The notes: generated by a model from the sequence alone, not told the origin. 64,000 bases of DNA from UBA5009 sp038043185 (GCA_038043185.1 JBBTCO010000004.1:23184-87183), one strand, 5' to 3'. Numbered from the stretch's first letter, positions 17,056 through 26,770 are shown. Translations and numbers: made by a program.

Positions 17056-18080
17056 GCATTCAGAAAAAAATTAAGCTCGGAGTGGTTGGAGCCACCGGAA
17101 TGGTCGGCCAAGCTTTTATGACTTTGCTTGAGGAAAGAAATTTTCCTCTGGAAGAACTGCGCCCATTTGCCAGCGAAAATTCCGTTGGAAAAAAAATTCA
17201 TGTTCAAGGAAAAGATTGGTCATGTCAGGCGTTAATAGCCGGATGTTTTAATGGCCTCGATCTTGTTTTTTTTTCCTCTGGGGACGCGATCAGCGAAGTT
17301 TGGGCTCCCCAAGCGGTTAAATCCGGCGCGTTTGCTATTGATAACTCAGCCGCTTTTCGCATGAAAAAAGACATCGAACTTCTTGTGCCCGAAGTGAATG
17401 GGGAGCGCGTTGGATCTCATTCAAAACCACAAATTATTGCCAATCCTAATTGTTCAACAATTCAACTGGTCATGGCTTTGAAACCCTTGATGGATGACTT
17501 TGGCATTGAAGATGTGAAGGTCAGCACCTATCAGGCAGTCAGTGGAGCCGGACAACCTGGTCATGATGAACTATTTAAGCAAATGGATAATCATAAAAAT
17601 GGCAATCCTGTGCCTGAAGTTTTCCCTCATCCCATTCTTTTTAATGTGATCCCGCAAATTGGTGCATTCAATGAGCAAGGATATTGCTCTGAAGAAGTTA
17701 AAATCATGAGCGAAACGCGAAAAATTTTACAAGAACCAGGCTTAAAAATTTCCGCCTTCACCGTTCGTGTCCCAGCTTTGAACTCACACAGTGAAACCGT
17801 ATGGGTTACACTCAAAAAAGATATAAAAAAAGATTCTTTTGTAGCCAGTTTACGTCAATTTCCGGGCTTGGTGGTTTTAGACGATCCCGATCCCTCGATA
17901 TATCCGACGCCAAGGGATGTTTCAGGAAAAGACCCAGTTTATGTGGGGCGTATTCATCGCGATCTCGACGATCCTCGCCTGTGGTTAATGTGGATTGTCT
18001 CTGATAATCTCAAAAAGGGTGCGGCTTTAAATGGCTTACAAATAGCCGAGCGAATTTTTGACATCACAGCACGATCATGA
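17052..18080 (+). CDS. asd: Aspartate-semialdehyde dehydrogenase
   Basis: This cytosolic enzyme reduces aspartyl phosphate to aspartate semialdehyde with NADPH, the branch point to lysine/diaminopimelate, threonine and methionine. It has 342 residues with a GTG start overlapping pssA. The Rossmann motif GVVGATGMVG is at 10-19, and the catalytic cysteine is C134 in NPNCST. AVSGAGQPG and the conserved R-V-P...HSE segment (VRVPALNSHSETVWV) are present. The upstream pathway enzyme, aspartate kinase, is encoded at 32.6-33.8 kb. Confidence 0.96.
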   Translation: MSIQKKIKLGVVGATGMVGQAFMTLLEERNFPLEELRPFASENSVGKKIHVQGKDWSCQALIAGCFNGLDLVFFSSGDAISEVWAPQAVKSGAFAIDNSAAFRMKKDIELLVPEVNGERVGSHSKPQIIANPNCSTIQLVMALKPLMDDFGIEDVKVSTYQAVSGAGQPGHDELFKQMDNHKNGNPVPEVFPHPILFNVIPQIGAFNEQGYCSEEVKIMSETRKILQEPGLKISAFTVRVPALNSHSETVWVTLKKDIKKDSFVASLRQFPGLVVLDDPDPSIYPTPRDVSGKDPVYVGRIHRDLDDPRLWLMWIVSDNLKKGAALNGLQIAERIFDITARS

Positions 18081-18092
18081 TCTCATTTAAGG

Positions 18093-19505
18093 GTGAAGAT
18101 TTCATCAGCCACTTTTAATTTTCAAATTCTTTTTATGAGCACTTTATTGAGCTTGGTGGCTTCCCCATGTTTTGCTCAAACCACTACAACCACTCACACG
18201 ATCAGTGTTCCGAGCGGTGTTTCGCAAGCTTCTGTGGTCGATGGTACAACTGTAAATATATATGCCGGCTGGGCCAATGCAGCAAGTAACTGTTCAACGG
18301 CAACTTCAAGCTCACTTTGTGACACTTGTGTGGGCGGTGCCGATGTGCCATGCAATCATGGCAGCATTCACCCTCAGTCAGTTTTGCAAATTGATGTGTC
18401 ATCGACAACGGCCAATATAAATGGATTGCCAATACAACTTTCAACTGAGGCTGGCTCGGTTCAACTTGTATCTGGCGTTGTTTCTACGGTGGCAACTTCA
18501 ACGGGTTATACTTTACAAATTCCTTGGACTCTTTTGTGTGCAAATGGATTAAGTAACGGTACTACTAAGCTTGGATCAACTTGTGGTGAAGACGGTACGG
18601 CGGGGACTCCGCCATTTTTCCTGACGCAATCTCTTTATTTTGGCCCAGTATCCGCTGGGGCCTTTGTTGAGAAAATCACACTTACGATTAACTTGAGCGT
18701 ATTTAGTTCAACCTCAAGTACCTACACGGAATGCCCAAATGGCGCGACCGGTTCCGAAGGTGGGGCCGCATGTTACTTCAAAATGTTTGGCGGAGACGAA
18801 AAAGTTTACGTAGATATATTTGAACCATCTTGGAATCTTGATTCTCCGGCGATGACCATAGGCTCGGGCACGGCACCTGTAAAAAGTGTGACATTTTTTT
18901 CTCAGGAAAGTCCCAATGCTGGTGCTGATGCTGCTACTATTGCAGCGATCACTAACTCTAGTGATTCCTTCGAACTTCCGGTTAGTAAGGGCGAAGATCC
19001 CTTGTCTGACAATCGACTTAACGGTTTTGAAAATGGCACAAGATATTGTTTTAAAATGACAACCGTTGATGTGACCGGAAATATTCAAAGATTTACACCT
19101 ATTCCACCAGCTGTTGCTTCGGATTTATGCGCAGAAGCTGCAGATGTGATCGGAATTTTAAGTGACAAGAATTGTTTTATTGCTACCGCTGCCTTTGGTT
19201 CTTCCCTGAACCGCCACGTGCAAAGATTTCGTGAATTCAGAAATCAATTTATGGCCACCAGTGAATGGGGCAAAAAATTTATTGATCTTTATTATGAGTA
19301 TGGTCCGGAAGCGGCGGCCTCGATCAAAAAAAACGAGACTCTGCGATCAATGGCGCGTGGAATGCTTTGGCCACTCTTGGGTTTTGTTGAAATTTCGCTT
19401 CATTATGGTTTGGCTTGGGGAATTTTTTCTTTGGTGATGACTCTGCTTGTGCTTAGAAAATTATTCCAAATTTTTAAATTTCGATTGATTAAGAGGTCAA
19501 ATTGA
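18093..19505 (+). CDS. Secreted protein with C-terminal CFI-box and membrane anchor
   Basis: The 470-residue protein (GTG start) has a signal peptide ending ASPCFA, a long Ser/Thr-rich extracytoplasmic body with several cysteine pairs, then CFIATAAFGSSLNRHVQRFR at about 375-395. This is the CFI-box pattern (CFIATAAYG followed by a basic R.FRD region) seen at the C-termini of surface proteins in Bdellovibrio-like bacteria and some archaea, followed by hydrophobic helices at the end. The box probably serves processing or anchoring. Function of the body is unknown. The gene overlaps the next one. Confidence 0.75.
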   Translation: MKISSATFNFQILFMSTLLSLVASPCFAQTTTTTHTISVPSGVSQASVVDGTTVNIYAGWANAASNCSTATSSSLCDTCVGGADVPCNHGSIHPQSVLQIDVSSTTANINGLPIQLSTEAGSVQLVSGVVSTVATSTGYTLQIPWTLLCANGLSNGTTKLGSTCGEDGTAGTPPFFLTQSLYFGPVSAGAFVEKITLTINLSVFSSTSSTYTECPNGATGSEGGAACYFKMFGGDEKVYVDIFEPSWNLDSPAMTIGSGTAPVKSVTFFSQESPNAGADAATIAAITNSSDSFELPVSKGEDPLSDNRLNGFENGTRYCFKMTTVDVTGNIQRFTPIPPAVASDLCAEAADVIGILSDKNCFIATAAFGSSLNRHVQRFREFRNQFMATSEWGKKFIDLYYEYGPEAAASIKKNETLRSMARGMLWPLLGFVEISLHYGLAWGIFSLVMTLLVLRKLFQIFKFRLIKRSN

Positions 19506-20362
19506 AAAATTTCTGGATTCAATTTTTTCTCGCCCCTTTGTTTTTTGTGATCAGCGTGACAGCTTTTGCAGAAGAAGAAAGTCTGGATCAAAAACCAAAT
19601 GAACCACCTTACACCAATATGGATGAAATGGACTTAGCGGCGCCGCAAGCACGTCCAGCCCCTGAAGGAAAACAGATTGCCCATCCCAATGCAGCCAAAG
19701 GACTTTATTTAATTGATCGTGGAACGGGTGAATATTTTTATAAAGTTGATGTTAAAACAAAAAAAGAAAAAACAATGTCTTTGCGAATTGGAAGCTACGA
19801 AGCGCCTTCAATCACCGCAACAACTCCCACTGGAACTATTGGCTTTCAAGATATTTATAAAGAAAGTGCCCCGGCTTTTTTTCTTTATGATTATGAATGG
19901 GCCCCTTTTGAGAGATTTCGTCAGTTAGGAATTCAAGTGGGTACGGGATTGCTCTTCACACAAGGAAATGGAATTTTACTATCGAGTACAATCCTAGAGG
20001 CTAAAGAAAAATACACCTTTATTGCTATTCCCCTGAATTTGGGTTTGATCTTTCGTTTTGAGTTTATGTCTCGACAATGGGTAGTGCCCTATGCTTCGGG
20101 TGGCGGTACTTATTTTGGTTTGGTGGAAACTCGTGACGATGGAAAAGATAATAAGGTTATTGGGTCCCCAGCGGCCTATGCTGCCGGTGGCCTTTTGCTG
20201 AACTTATCAGCTTTTGACAAGCGAACCGCATTTGTTTTTGACCGAGAGTATGGCATTAACAATCTGTGGTTAGCTGCGGAATTTCGAGTTTTTCAAAGTT
20301 TTTCAGAGGATCTCGATATGTCTAGCAACGTTATTAATATGGGTGTCACTGTTGATTATTGA
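19502..20362 (+). CDS. Outer-membrane beta-barrel-like protein
   Basis: The 286-residue product starts at TTG, overlapping the previous stop, with AGGTCAA just upstream. A signal peptide (cleavage near VTAFAEE) is followed by an acidic proline-rich linker and beta-strand-like segments: LGIQVGTGLLFTQG, YASGGGTYFGLVE and a final aromatic segment NMGVTVDY, compatible with an outer-membrane barrel C-terminus. Co-transcription with the CFI-box protein suggests a shared surface role. No named family recognised. Confidence 0.65.
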   Translation: MKNFWIQFFLAPLFFVISVTAFAEEESLDQKPNEPPYTNMDEMDLAAPQARPAPEGKQIAHPNAAKGLYLIDRGTGEYFYKVDVKTKKEKTMSLRIGSYEAPSITATTPTGTIGFQDIYKESAPAFFLYDYEWAPFERFRQLGIQVGTGLLFTQGNGILLSSTILEAKEKYTFIAIPLNLGLIFRFEFMSRQWVVPYASGGGTYFGLVETRDDGKDNKVIGSPAAYAAGGLLLNLSAFDKRTAFVFDREYGINNLWLAAEFRVFQSFSEDLDMSSNVINMGVTVDY

Positions 20363-20386
20363 GTGGCCTATTGAGGGAGTGAGAAA

Positions 20387-20986
20387 GTGAAACTTTATTA
20401 TTCGGTGACTTCGCCTTTTGCGAGGAAAATTAGAATTGCGGCGATGATTTTGGATTTGGATGCAGAGGTTGAGTTGGTGAACACGGATGTGTATGCGAAG
20501 AATGATTATTTTCGGATAAATCCGTTGCAAAAAATTCCAAGTTTAACGACAAGGGAAGGGCAGACGCTGACAAATTCGCCGTTTATTTTGGAATATTTGG
20601 ATTTTATCTCATTAGGTAAAAAGATTTTGCCACTGGCGGGGCCCGAGCGCTGGCCGGCACTGAATTTTCAATCCATTGCTGATGGCATCATGGAGGCTTC
20701 GGTACTTCGTCGTTATGAAAGTCTACGCCCAGCTGACCGCCAAGATATGAGCTTTGAAAATCGTCAGAAGGAAAAAATCACCAATGGTTTGAGTTTTTTT
20801 GAAACGAATCATTTTCAAATGACAAAAAATTGGGGAGTTGCAGAAATCAGTCTGGCCTGTGCTCTTGGCTATTTAGATCTTCGTTTTTCTAAAGAAAATT
20901 GGTTGAAGGTTTACCCCCATTTATCGCATTGGTATCAATCAGTGAAAGAGTCTGATGTCATGAAAAAAACTGAAGCTAAGATCTAG
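20387..20986 (+). CDS. Glutathione S-transferase-fold protein
   Basis: The 199-residue protein (GTG start after GGGAGTGAGAAA) has the thioredoxin-like GST N-domain: MKLYYSVTSPFARKIRIAA, then NPLQKIPSL with the conserved cis-proline, and a C-terminal helical domain. The S-PFARK segment is the usual GSH-site loop of beta/zeta-like bacterial GSTs. Substrate unknown. Its TAG directly abuts the truA start. Confidence 0.85.
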   Translation: MKLYYSVTSPFARKIRIAAMILDLDAEVELVNTDVYAKNDYFRINPLQKIPSLTTREGQTLTNSPFILEYLDFISLGKKILPLAGPERWPALNFQSIADGIMEASVLRRYESLRPADRQDMSFENRQKEKITNGLSFFETNHFQMTKNWGVAEISLACALGYLDLRFSKENWLKVYPHLSHWYQSVKESDVMKKTEAKI

Positions 20987-21772
20987 ATGACAAGGATTCG
21001 CTTCGAAGTTTCTTATGATGGAACCGATTTTTGTGGTTGGCAGCGGCAAAAGCATGGGCCATTAAAAAGTGTCCAGCACACCATTGAAGAAGCCTTGCAA
21101 ATCATGTTTAAAGAAAAAATCACTTTATTTGCTTCGGGTCGAACTGATGCCGGTGTTCACGCCGTTTCGCAAGTTTGTCACTTCGACGTGAATCGCAGTG
21201 AAGAAGCAATGAGGCGATGGAATTTAGCCGAAGCCTTGCGACCTCATTTGCCAACGACAATTCAGCTAAAAAAAATCTGGATTGCCCCGGATGATTTTCA
21301 CGCCACAATTTCAGCAACACATAAAACTTACAAATACCTGATTTACAATCGTCCTCGGCGTTCCGTTTTTTTACATCGCTATGCTGAATGGATTCGTCGT
21401 CCTTTGGATTTGTCCCATTTGCAGGCGAGTGCTCAATTTTTATTGGGAAAACATGATTTTAAGAGCTTTCAATCGGTAGGAACTGTTGTTCCACATACCA
21501 CTCGAAGTATTTACAAGGCGGAATGGATTTTAAAAAAGTCTGATGTGTTTCAATTCACCATTACGGGCAGTGGTTTCTTAAAACAGATGGTAAGAAATAT
21601 AGTTGGCACTCAGCTCATGTTGGATCGCCTTAAGGAAAATCCAGAAAAAATAAGAAATATCATAGAGTTAAAGGACCGAAAGCAGGCGGGCCCACCGGCT
21701 GCTCCTCAGGGTCTCTATTTATGGAAAGTTTATTATCCCAAGGAACTTGACAACAGGTGCCGCGAACTTTAA
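20987..21772 (+). CDS. truA: tRNA pseudouridine synthase A
   Basis: TruA converts uridines 38-40 of the tRNA anticodon arm to pseudouridine. The 261-residue length is standard. Motifs are YDGTDFCGWQRQ at the N-terminus, the catalytic aspartate D54 in ASGRTDAGVHA, and GSGFLKQMVRNIVG in the second half. It precedes rplM-rpsI, a conserved neighbourhood in many bacteria. Confidence 0.96.
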   Translation: MTRIRFEVSYDGTDFCGWQRQKHGPLKSVQHTIEEALQIMFKEKITLFASGRTDAGVHAVSQVCHFDVNRSEEAMRRWNLAEALRPHLPTTIQLKKIWIAPDDFHATISATHKTYKYLIYNRPRRSVFLHRYAEWIRRPLDLSHLQASAQFLLGKHDFKSFQSVGTVVPHTTRSIYKAEWILKKSDVFQFTITGSGFLKQMVRNIVGTQLMLDRLKENPEKIRNIIELKDRKQAGPPAAPQGLYLWKVYYPKELDNRCREL

Positions 21773-21822
21773 AAGAATCATTCTTCCCAAATGGGTAACT
21801 GGTCAGATCAATTGGAGATCTC

Positions 21823-22263
21823 ATGAAAACTTGGAATGCTAAAACAGATGAAGTTGAAAGAAAGTGGCACCTGATCGATGCTGCTAATCAACGTGTTGGA
21901 CGAGTTGCGACTCATATTGCAAATTTACTTCGCGGAAAAAATAAAGCTATTTTTACTCCCCATGTTGATACCGGAGATTTTGTTATTGTCATTAATACGG
22001 ACAAAATGGAACTCACAGGATCAAAATGGACTGATAAAAAATATTTCAGACATTCTCGTTTCTTTGGTTCATTGAAAGAGAAAACAGCTGAGCAAATGCG
22101 CAAAGAAGATTCTACTTTTATTATGACTGAAGCCGTTCGTGGAATGCTTCCGACAAATAAAATGACTCGACATACGATTTTAAAACTTAAAGCTTTTCCT
22201 GGTTCTGATCATCCTCATGCGACTCAGAAACCTGAAGCTTATAAAATTGCGAAAAGGGATTAA
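21823..22263 (+). CDS. rplM: 50S ribosomal protein L13
   Basis: The 146 residues show the L13 pattern: WHLIDAANQRVGRVATHIANLLRGKNKAIFTP..., then GDFVIVINTDK, and the PTNKM.....LKLKAFPGSDHPHATQKP ending. Slightly shorter tail than some but within range. It is followed 2 bp later by rpsI, the universal L13-S9 operon. Confidence 0.97.
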   Translation: MKTWNAKTDEVERKWHLIDAANQRVGRVATHIANLLRGKNKAIFTPHVDTGDFVIVINTDKMELTGSKWTDKKYFRHSRFFGSLKEKTAEQMRKEDSTFIMTEAVRGMLPTNKMTRHTILKLKAFPGSDHPHATQKPEAYKIAKRD

Positions 22264-22265
22264 GA

Positions 22266-22667
22266 ATGGCTGCTGCTGCTGAAAAAATTTTTTATGCAAC
22301 TGGAAGAAGAAAAACAAGCGCTGCGCGCGTATTCATGAAACCTGGAAAAGGCGTGATCACGATCAACGGAAAAAAAGCCGATGATTATTTGCGAAGAATG
22401 CAATCTCGCATGGTGATTTTGCAACCTCTTGAGTTACTTGAACAACAAGGAAAATTCGATGCTCGAGTCACTGTAACAGGTGGCGGTGAGTCTGGTCAGG
22501 CCGGAGCGATCCGTTTAGGAATCACTCGTTGTTTGATCGCTATGGACGCTGAAAATAAAGGGACTTTGAAAAAAGCCGGTTATGTCACACGCGATCCAAG
22601 AATGGTCGAGAGAAAAAAATACGGCCGAGCTGGAGCTCGTCGTCGCTACCAATACTCAAAACGATAA
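22266..22667 (+). CDS. rpsI: 30S ribosomal protein S9
   Basis: The 133-residue product has the S9 hallmarks: YATGRRKTSAARVF at the N-terminus, VTVTGGGESGQAGAIRLGI in the middle, and the basic end GRAGARRRYQYSKR that reaches the decoding centre. The operon ends at the hairpin downstream. Confidence 0.97.
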   Translation: MAAAAEKIFYATGRRKTSAARVFMKPGKGVITINGKKADDYLRRMQSRMVILQPLELLEQQGKFDARVTVTGGGESGQAGAIRLGITRCLIAMDAENKGTLKKAGYVTRDPRMVERKKYGRAGARRRYQYSKR

Positions 22668-22695
22668 TTGGTTTATTCGAAATTTATGTTTTTAC

Positions 22696-22728
22696 AAAAA
22701 CCCAAGTGGAAGCTTGGGTTTTTTATTT
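22696..22728 (+). terminator. Rho-independent terminator of rplM-rpsI
   Basis: A GC-containing stem (AACCCAAG with CTTGGGTT, loop TGGAAG-like) lies 30 nt after the rpsI stop and is followed by a T-rich stretch. Confidence 0.85.
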
Positions 22729-22766
22729 TCTTGAAGTGATAGGGCAGACCCCTCGTTTTAGAATAA

Positions 22767-22795
22767 AAAAAAGGAGCCTTGTGGGCTCCTTTTGA
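22767..22795 (-). terminator. Rho-independent terminator of the small secreted-protein gene
   Basis: The stem AAAGGAGCC/GGCTCCTTT with a short loop is followed on the minus strand by a T run. It faces the leftward gene ending at 22821; a plus-strand role is also possible. Confidence 0.8.
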
Positions 22796-22820
22796 AATCT
22801 TTAAATTTTAAATCGACTAA

Positions 22821-23231
22821 TTAAATTTCAGTCCCATTAACAGCTGTGCACTCAAGAGGATAAACATTTGATTGAACTGAAATGAATCCGTTCAGTTTAT
22901 TTCCTTCTTTACGAATTCCGATGAAGCCAGCATTTCTAACAACGCCATTTTCTTGACGAGAAGTTTCTGAAACTAAGAGTAGTCCCATTACTCCAGCAGA
23001 CATTTGAGAAGAAAATTCACCTTTTTCAATTTGTGAAAAATAACCGATAGTTTTTTCGCCCTCAACCAAAGTTAAGCGGATAAAATCGACAGAAATATCA
23101 TTACCAACATCAACAACGACTGTAACTTTTTTTGCGTCTTCAGAGGGTACTGCGCATTTTAACACTGGTTTCGCGGTTGCGAATGTCGAAACGCTAAGAC
23201 AGGTTAAGAAAACTAAAGCTGATATTTTCAT
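22821..23231 (-). CDS. Small secreted protein of unknown function
   Basis: From the ATG at 23231 (AAAGGAGTCTTAT just before it) the product is 136 residues with a clear signal peptide, MKISALVFLTCLSVSTFATA. The mature part of about 115 residues has two cysteines (LKCAVP and LECTAV) that could form a disulfide joining the ends of a beta-rich domain. Upstream in-frame codons lack a ribosome-binding site. No family recognised. It is monocistronic, with its own terminator. Confidence 0.75.
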   Translation of the reverse strand: MKISALVFLTCLSVSTFATAKPVLKCAVPSEDAKKVTVVVDVGNDISVDFIRLTLVEGEKTIGYFSQIEKGEFSSQMSAGVMGLLLVSETSRQENGVVRNAGFIGIRKEGNKLNGFISVQSNVYPLECTAVNGTEI

Positions 23232-23340
23232 ATAAGACTCCTTTGTTAGCGCCACAACTAGACCATAGGCCAGCCACAAGCAAGAGCTTAGAAAAGGCAC
23301 CCAGCATCAATTTGCTGGCGAAAGTCTTAGGTGAAATATT

Positions 23341-26088
23341 CTAATTTTTAAACTGAAGCTGAATTTTATCGAAGGCTTCCTGCAACTTTTCCCTTTGAGG
23401 CGCAGCTCCTTGAGCAAAGTCAGGGCGTCCTCCGCCTTTACCACCCATGATGCCCGCGATTTCCTTCAGTAAATCACCGGCCTTGTGTTCGGCCGACAAA
23501 TTTTTACTGACGCTGACAATGATTGGGTGGCTTTGCTCGCCTCGTCCAACGACGACGACGACTCCAGATTGGATTTTATTTTTTAAGTGATCAGTAACTT
23601 GAGCTAGTACCTCACGGTCATCCAGATCCAAGGCCACCGTAACGAGTTTGCCGGAAACTCCAGTTTTAGATTTAAACGAAGAAGCTTTCGAGGCCAGTTC
23701 GTCGATATTAATTTTTGAGCCTTGAATTTTTCGAATTTCTTTTTCAAGAGTGCGGATTTCCTCGCGTTTTTGTTCAATATACTGGCTGAGTTCTTGCCCT
23801 TGCGAGGATAAAATATCCAAAGATGAAGCGGGAAGTCCCACAGTCTTTCTTGCTTCCAGAGCTTCCTGTGCGCCAGCCATCAAATAGCGAATTCCCACTT
23901 CGCCCGTGAGGGCCTCTATACGACGAACACCGGAGCTGACTCCAGTCTCGGAAACAATTTTAAAAACGCGAATTTGTGAAGTGTTATTGACATGAGTGCC
24001 GCCGCACAGCTCACAGGAAAAATTCCCCATGCGAAGGACGCGCACTTGATCACCATATTTTTCGCCAAATAAAGCCATGGCACCTGATTCAAGAGCATTT
24101 TTATGCGACATCGTTTCGGACTCGACCTTAATTCCCAAAGCAATTTGTTCATTCACCAGCTCTTCCACTTTCGCAATTTCTTCTGCCTTCATCGCTTTAT
24201 TGTGAGTGAAATCAAAACGCAATCGCGCGGGGTCTACGACCGAGCCAGCTTGACCAACATGAGTTCCCAAAACTTGCCGAAGAGCTGCATGCATAAGATG
24301 AGTGGCGGAATGATTGGCCATGGTGTTTCTGCGGTCTCGATTTTCCACCTGTGCGGTTACCACATCGCCAATTTTAAGTGAAGCTTTGTTCACCTGAATG
24401 TGGTGCAAGTAAACAGAATTTTGTTGAGTCGTATTGAAGACAGAAATATCTTGAGTCTGAGTGCTCAACGGGCCCAGGACCATGTGCCCCAGATCACCGA
24501 CTTGGCCTCCGCCTTCAGCATAAAATGAAGTTTCATCCAGAATAACAAAACCTTTTTCGCCGGAATTCAGAACACTGACTTCTTTTTGGCCATTTGATAA
24601 AGCCAACACTTTGCCTTTATTTGAAAGATGTTCGTAACCAACAAATTTTGTTGAGCCGGAAGCCTGTTTAATTTTTTGAGTTAACTGAATCAAATGACTT
24701 TCGTCGGCGGCAAGGGACTGACCTCGCCATGAAGCTTTTGCTTTTGTGCGAGCCTCTTCCATTTGCTCATCAAAATTTTTCTCGTCGATCGTCAGACCTT
24801 GTTCGTTGGCAATAACCCGAGTTAAGTCTGCGGGAAATCCATAGGTGTCGTAAAGTTTGAAAACAACTTCTCCAGAAACTACTTTTTGTCCTTTGGATTG
24901 AACTTTTTTTAACTCTTCATTCAAGATTTGTGTGCCTTGATCCAAAGTTGTCAGAAAGCGAGACTCTTCATCTTTGACAGTGGAAATGATCAGTTCACGA
25001 CGTTGCTGTAATTCGGGATAAACATCGTCCATGTGTTGGATAAGGGATTCAACCATTCCTGGCAATAGCGATTTTTCGGAATTGAGCTTGTGTCCAAAAC
25101 GAATAGCGCGACGAAGAATTCTTCGCAAAACATAACCGCGACCTTCGTTACTGGGTAAAGCGCCATCGGCAATTAAAAAACCAGTAGCCCGACAGTGATC
25201 AGCCAAAACTCGCAGTGCCGCAGTTTTTTCTGCAACCGCAGGATTCTTTTTTAAGATATCGAGGTCGGTGACATAATCCGCACCGGAAATTTTACAGGCC
25301 TTTTCGATCATCGGAGAAAATAAATCCGTATCATAGTTATTAAATTTTCCTTGAAGAGCGGCAACCACGCGCTCGAGCCCCGAGCCCGTATCAACAGAAG
25401 GTTTTGGAAGTGGGTCCATGACGCCAGGGGATTTTTCGTAGAACTGCATGAAAACTAAATTCCATATTTCAACAAATCGATCTTCGCCGCCAACAATGCC
25501 TTTGAAAGGATCTGATTCTTTACCTGCTTTGGGACCGTGATCATAAAAAATTTCTGTGCACGGCCCGCAAGGACCGGTGTCGCCCATTCTCCAAAAGTTA
25601 TCCTTTTCACCCAGACGAAAAATGCGATCGCGTGGAATGCCTTCTTGTTTGTGCCAAATATCAGCGGCTTCATCGTCAGTTTCAAAAACGGTGACATAAA
25701 GTTTTTCTTTGGGAATTCCATAATCTTTGGTCAAAAGTTCCCAAGCAAAATGGATCGCATCTTTTTTAAAGTAATCGCCAAAAGAAAAATTTCCCAACAT
25801 TTCAAAAAAGGTATGATGTCGGGCGGTGAAGCCAACATTTTCCAAATCATTGTGTTTACCACCTGCACGTACAACTTTTTGCACTGAAACGGCACGGCTG
25901 TAATCTCGTTTTTCAATTCCAACGAAAGTATTTTTAAATTGATTCATTCCCGCATTGGCAAAAAGCAAAGTGGGATCGTTTTCGGGAATCAAAGAAGAGC
26001 TGGGGACAATGGTGTGTCCTTGGCGTTTGAAATAATCGACAAAGGTTTGTCGAATTTGATGGCTGCTGTTATTTTTTGTTGTTGGCAT
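23341..26088 (-). CDS. alaS: Alanyl-tRNA synthetase
   Basis: AlaS charges tRNA-Ala. The 915-residue length is within the usual 850-960. The N-terminal class II core starts IRQTFVDYFKRQGHTIVPSSSLIPENDPTLLFANAGMNQF (read in parts), with GPCGPCTEI further on. The editing domain has HSATHLMHAAL and CELCGGTHV, giving the H-x3-H and C-x3-H zinc ligands. The C-terminal part ends with the GGKGGGRPDFAQG oligomerisation motif. It is immediately downstream of recX in the same direction. Confidence 0.98.
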   Translation of the reverse strand: MPTTKNNSSHQIRQTFVDYFKRQGHTIVPSSSLIPENDPTLLFANAGMNQFKNTFVGIEKRDYSRAVSVQKVVRAGGKHNDLENVGFTARHHTFFEMLGNFSFGDYFKKDAIHFAWELLTKDYGIPKEKLYVTVFETDDEAADIWHKQEGIPRDRIFRLGEKDNFWRMGDTGPCGPCTEIFYDHGPKAGKESDPFKGIVGGEDRFVEIWNLVFMQFYEKSPGVMDPLPKPSVDTGSGLERVVAALQGKFNNYDTDLFSPMIEKACKISGADYVTDLDILKKNPAVAEKTAALRVLADHCRATGFLIADGALPSNEGRGYVLRRILRRAIRFGHKLNSEKSLLPGMVESLIQHMDDVYPELQQRRELIISTVKDEESRFLTTLDQGTQILNEELKKVQSKGQKVVSGEVVFKLYDTYGFPADLTRVIANEQGLTIDEKNFDEQMEEARTKAKASWRGQSLAADESHLIQLTQKIKQASGSTKFVGYEHLSNKGKVLALSNGQKEVSVLNSGEKGFVILDETSFYAEGGGQVGDLGHMVLGPLSTQTQDISVFNTTQQNSVYLHHIQVNKASLKIGDVVTAQVENRDRRNTMANHSATHLMHAALRQVLGTHVGQAGSVVDPARLRFDFTHNKAMKAEEIAKVEELVNEQIALGIKVESETMSHKNALESGAMALFGEKYGDQVRVLRMGNFSCELCGGTHVNNTSQIRVFKIVSETGVSSGVRRIEALTGEVGIRYLMAGAQEALEARKTVGLPASSLDILSSQGQELSQYIEQKREEIRTLEKEIRKIQGSKINIDELASKASSFKSKTGVSGKLVTVALDLDDREVLAQVTDHLKNKIQSGVVVVVGRGEQSHPIIVSVSKNLSAEHKAGDLLKEIAGIMGGKGGGRPDFAQGAAPQREKLQEAFDKIQLQFKN

Positions 26089-26121
26089 ATCCCGACAGTT
26101 TTAAACTTTTATTCAGCAGGA

Positions 26122-26583
26122 TCAAGTCACAACTCGCAGCTCAAGCAAAACTTTACGAATAATTTGCTGAGGAAAGCCTCGGGATTGCAGGAACCGGCCC
26201 AAACTGGCTCTAATTTTAGGATCACTCACGTCAGCATATTTTTTCGTTCGCCGTTTTGATGCAACTAAGGCCAAGGCTTTTTCGTATTCGAGATCTAAAT
26301 CCATAGCTACTTTTGGTAGGCCCTTTTTGATCAATGAATTATTGATGCTTTGAATGCCCTTACCCCTACGATGCAGAGCTCGTGCTAAAGTTTCGGCTAG
26401 CTTGGTGTTTTCGCCAATCCAATTATGCTCATGGGCATAAACTAGGGCTTTTTCAATGTCCTCAATTGCAAACTCCCGCAATTTCAGTTTTTGTCTAAGT
26501 TCTCTTTCAGAATGATCACGACGAGCCAAAAGATCCATCATGACATTTCTTGCTGTGCGCGGAGGTCGTCTGCTAGTAGCCAT
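26122..26583 (-). CDS. recX: RecX-family regulator of RecA
   Basis: The 153-residue helical protein has the RecX three-helix repeats: an early segment ARNVMMDLLARRDHSERELRQKL, then IEDIEKALVYAHEHNWIGE, and repeat three near LGRFLQSRGFPQQIIRKVL. RecX caps or destabilises RecA filaments. It is not next to recA here (recA lies 2.3 kb away on the other strand) but shares a transcription direction with alaS, a common arrangement. Confidence 0.88.
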   Translation of the reverse strand: MATSRRPPRTARNVMMDLLARRDHSERELRQKLKLREFAIEDIEKALVYAHEHNWIGENTKLAETLARALHRRGKGIQSINNSLIKKGLPKVAMDLDLEYEKALALVASKRRTKKYADVSDPKIRASLGRFLQSRGFPQQIIRKVLLELRVVT

Positions 26584-26702
26584 ACAAAATTTTTCTTAGA
26601 TCGCCCGGAAGAGTCAAGAAATTCTAGAGTCTTAATATATAATGGCATCCGAATAACGAAGAGAACACCCGAGGTTCACAAGTCAACAGTGTACAGACCT
26701 AC

Positions 26703-26763
26703 TTACCTACCTGCTCAGAAGGATTGCAAGTTATAACCTTCAATCTTTCTGAGTCGGAGGTAA
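26703..26763 (+). promoter_or_regulatory. Imperfect inverted repeat covering the ribosome-binding site of the next gene
   Basis: Left arm 26703-26730 (with TTACCTACC and CTCAGAAGGATTG) matches, reversed and complemented, the right arm 26737-26763 (CAATCTTTCTGAG and GGAGGTAA) with a few bulges. The right arm contains the GGAGG of the gene starting at 26771. In RNA this would pair away the ribosome-binding site; in DNA it could be an operator for that HTH protein. Confidence 0.6.
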
Positions 26764-26770
26764 GGTACAC

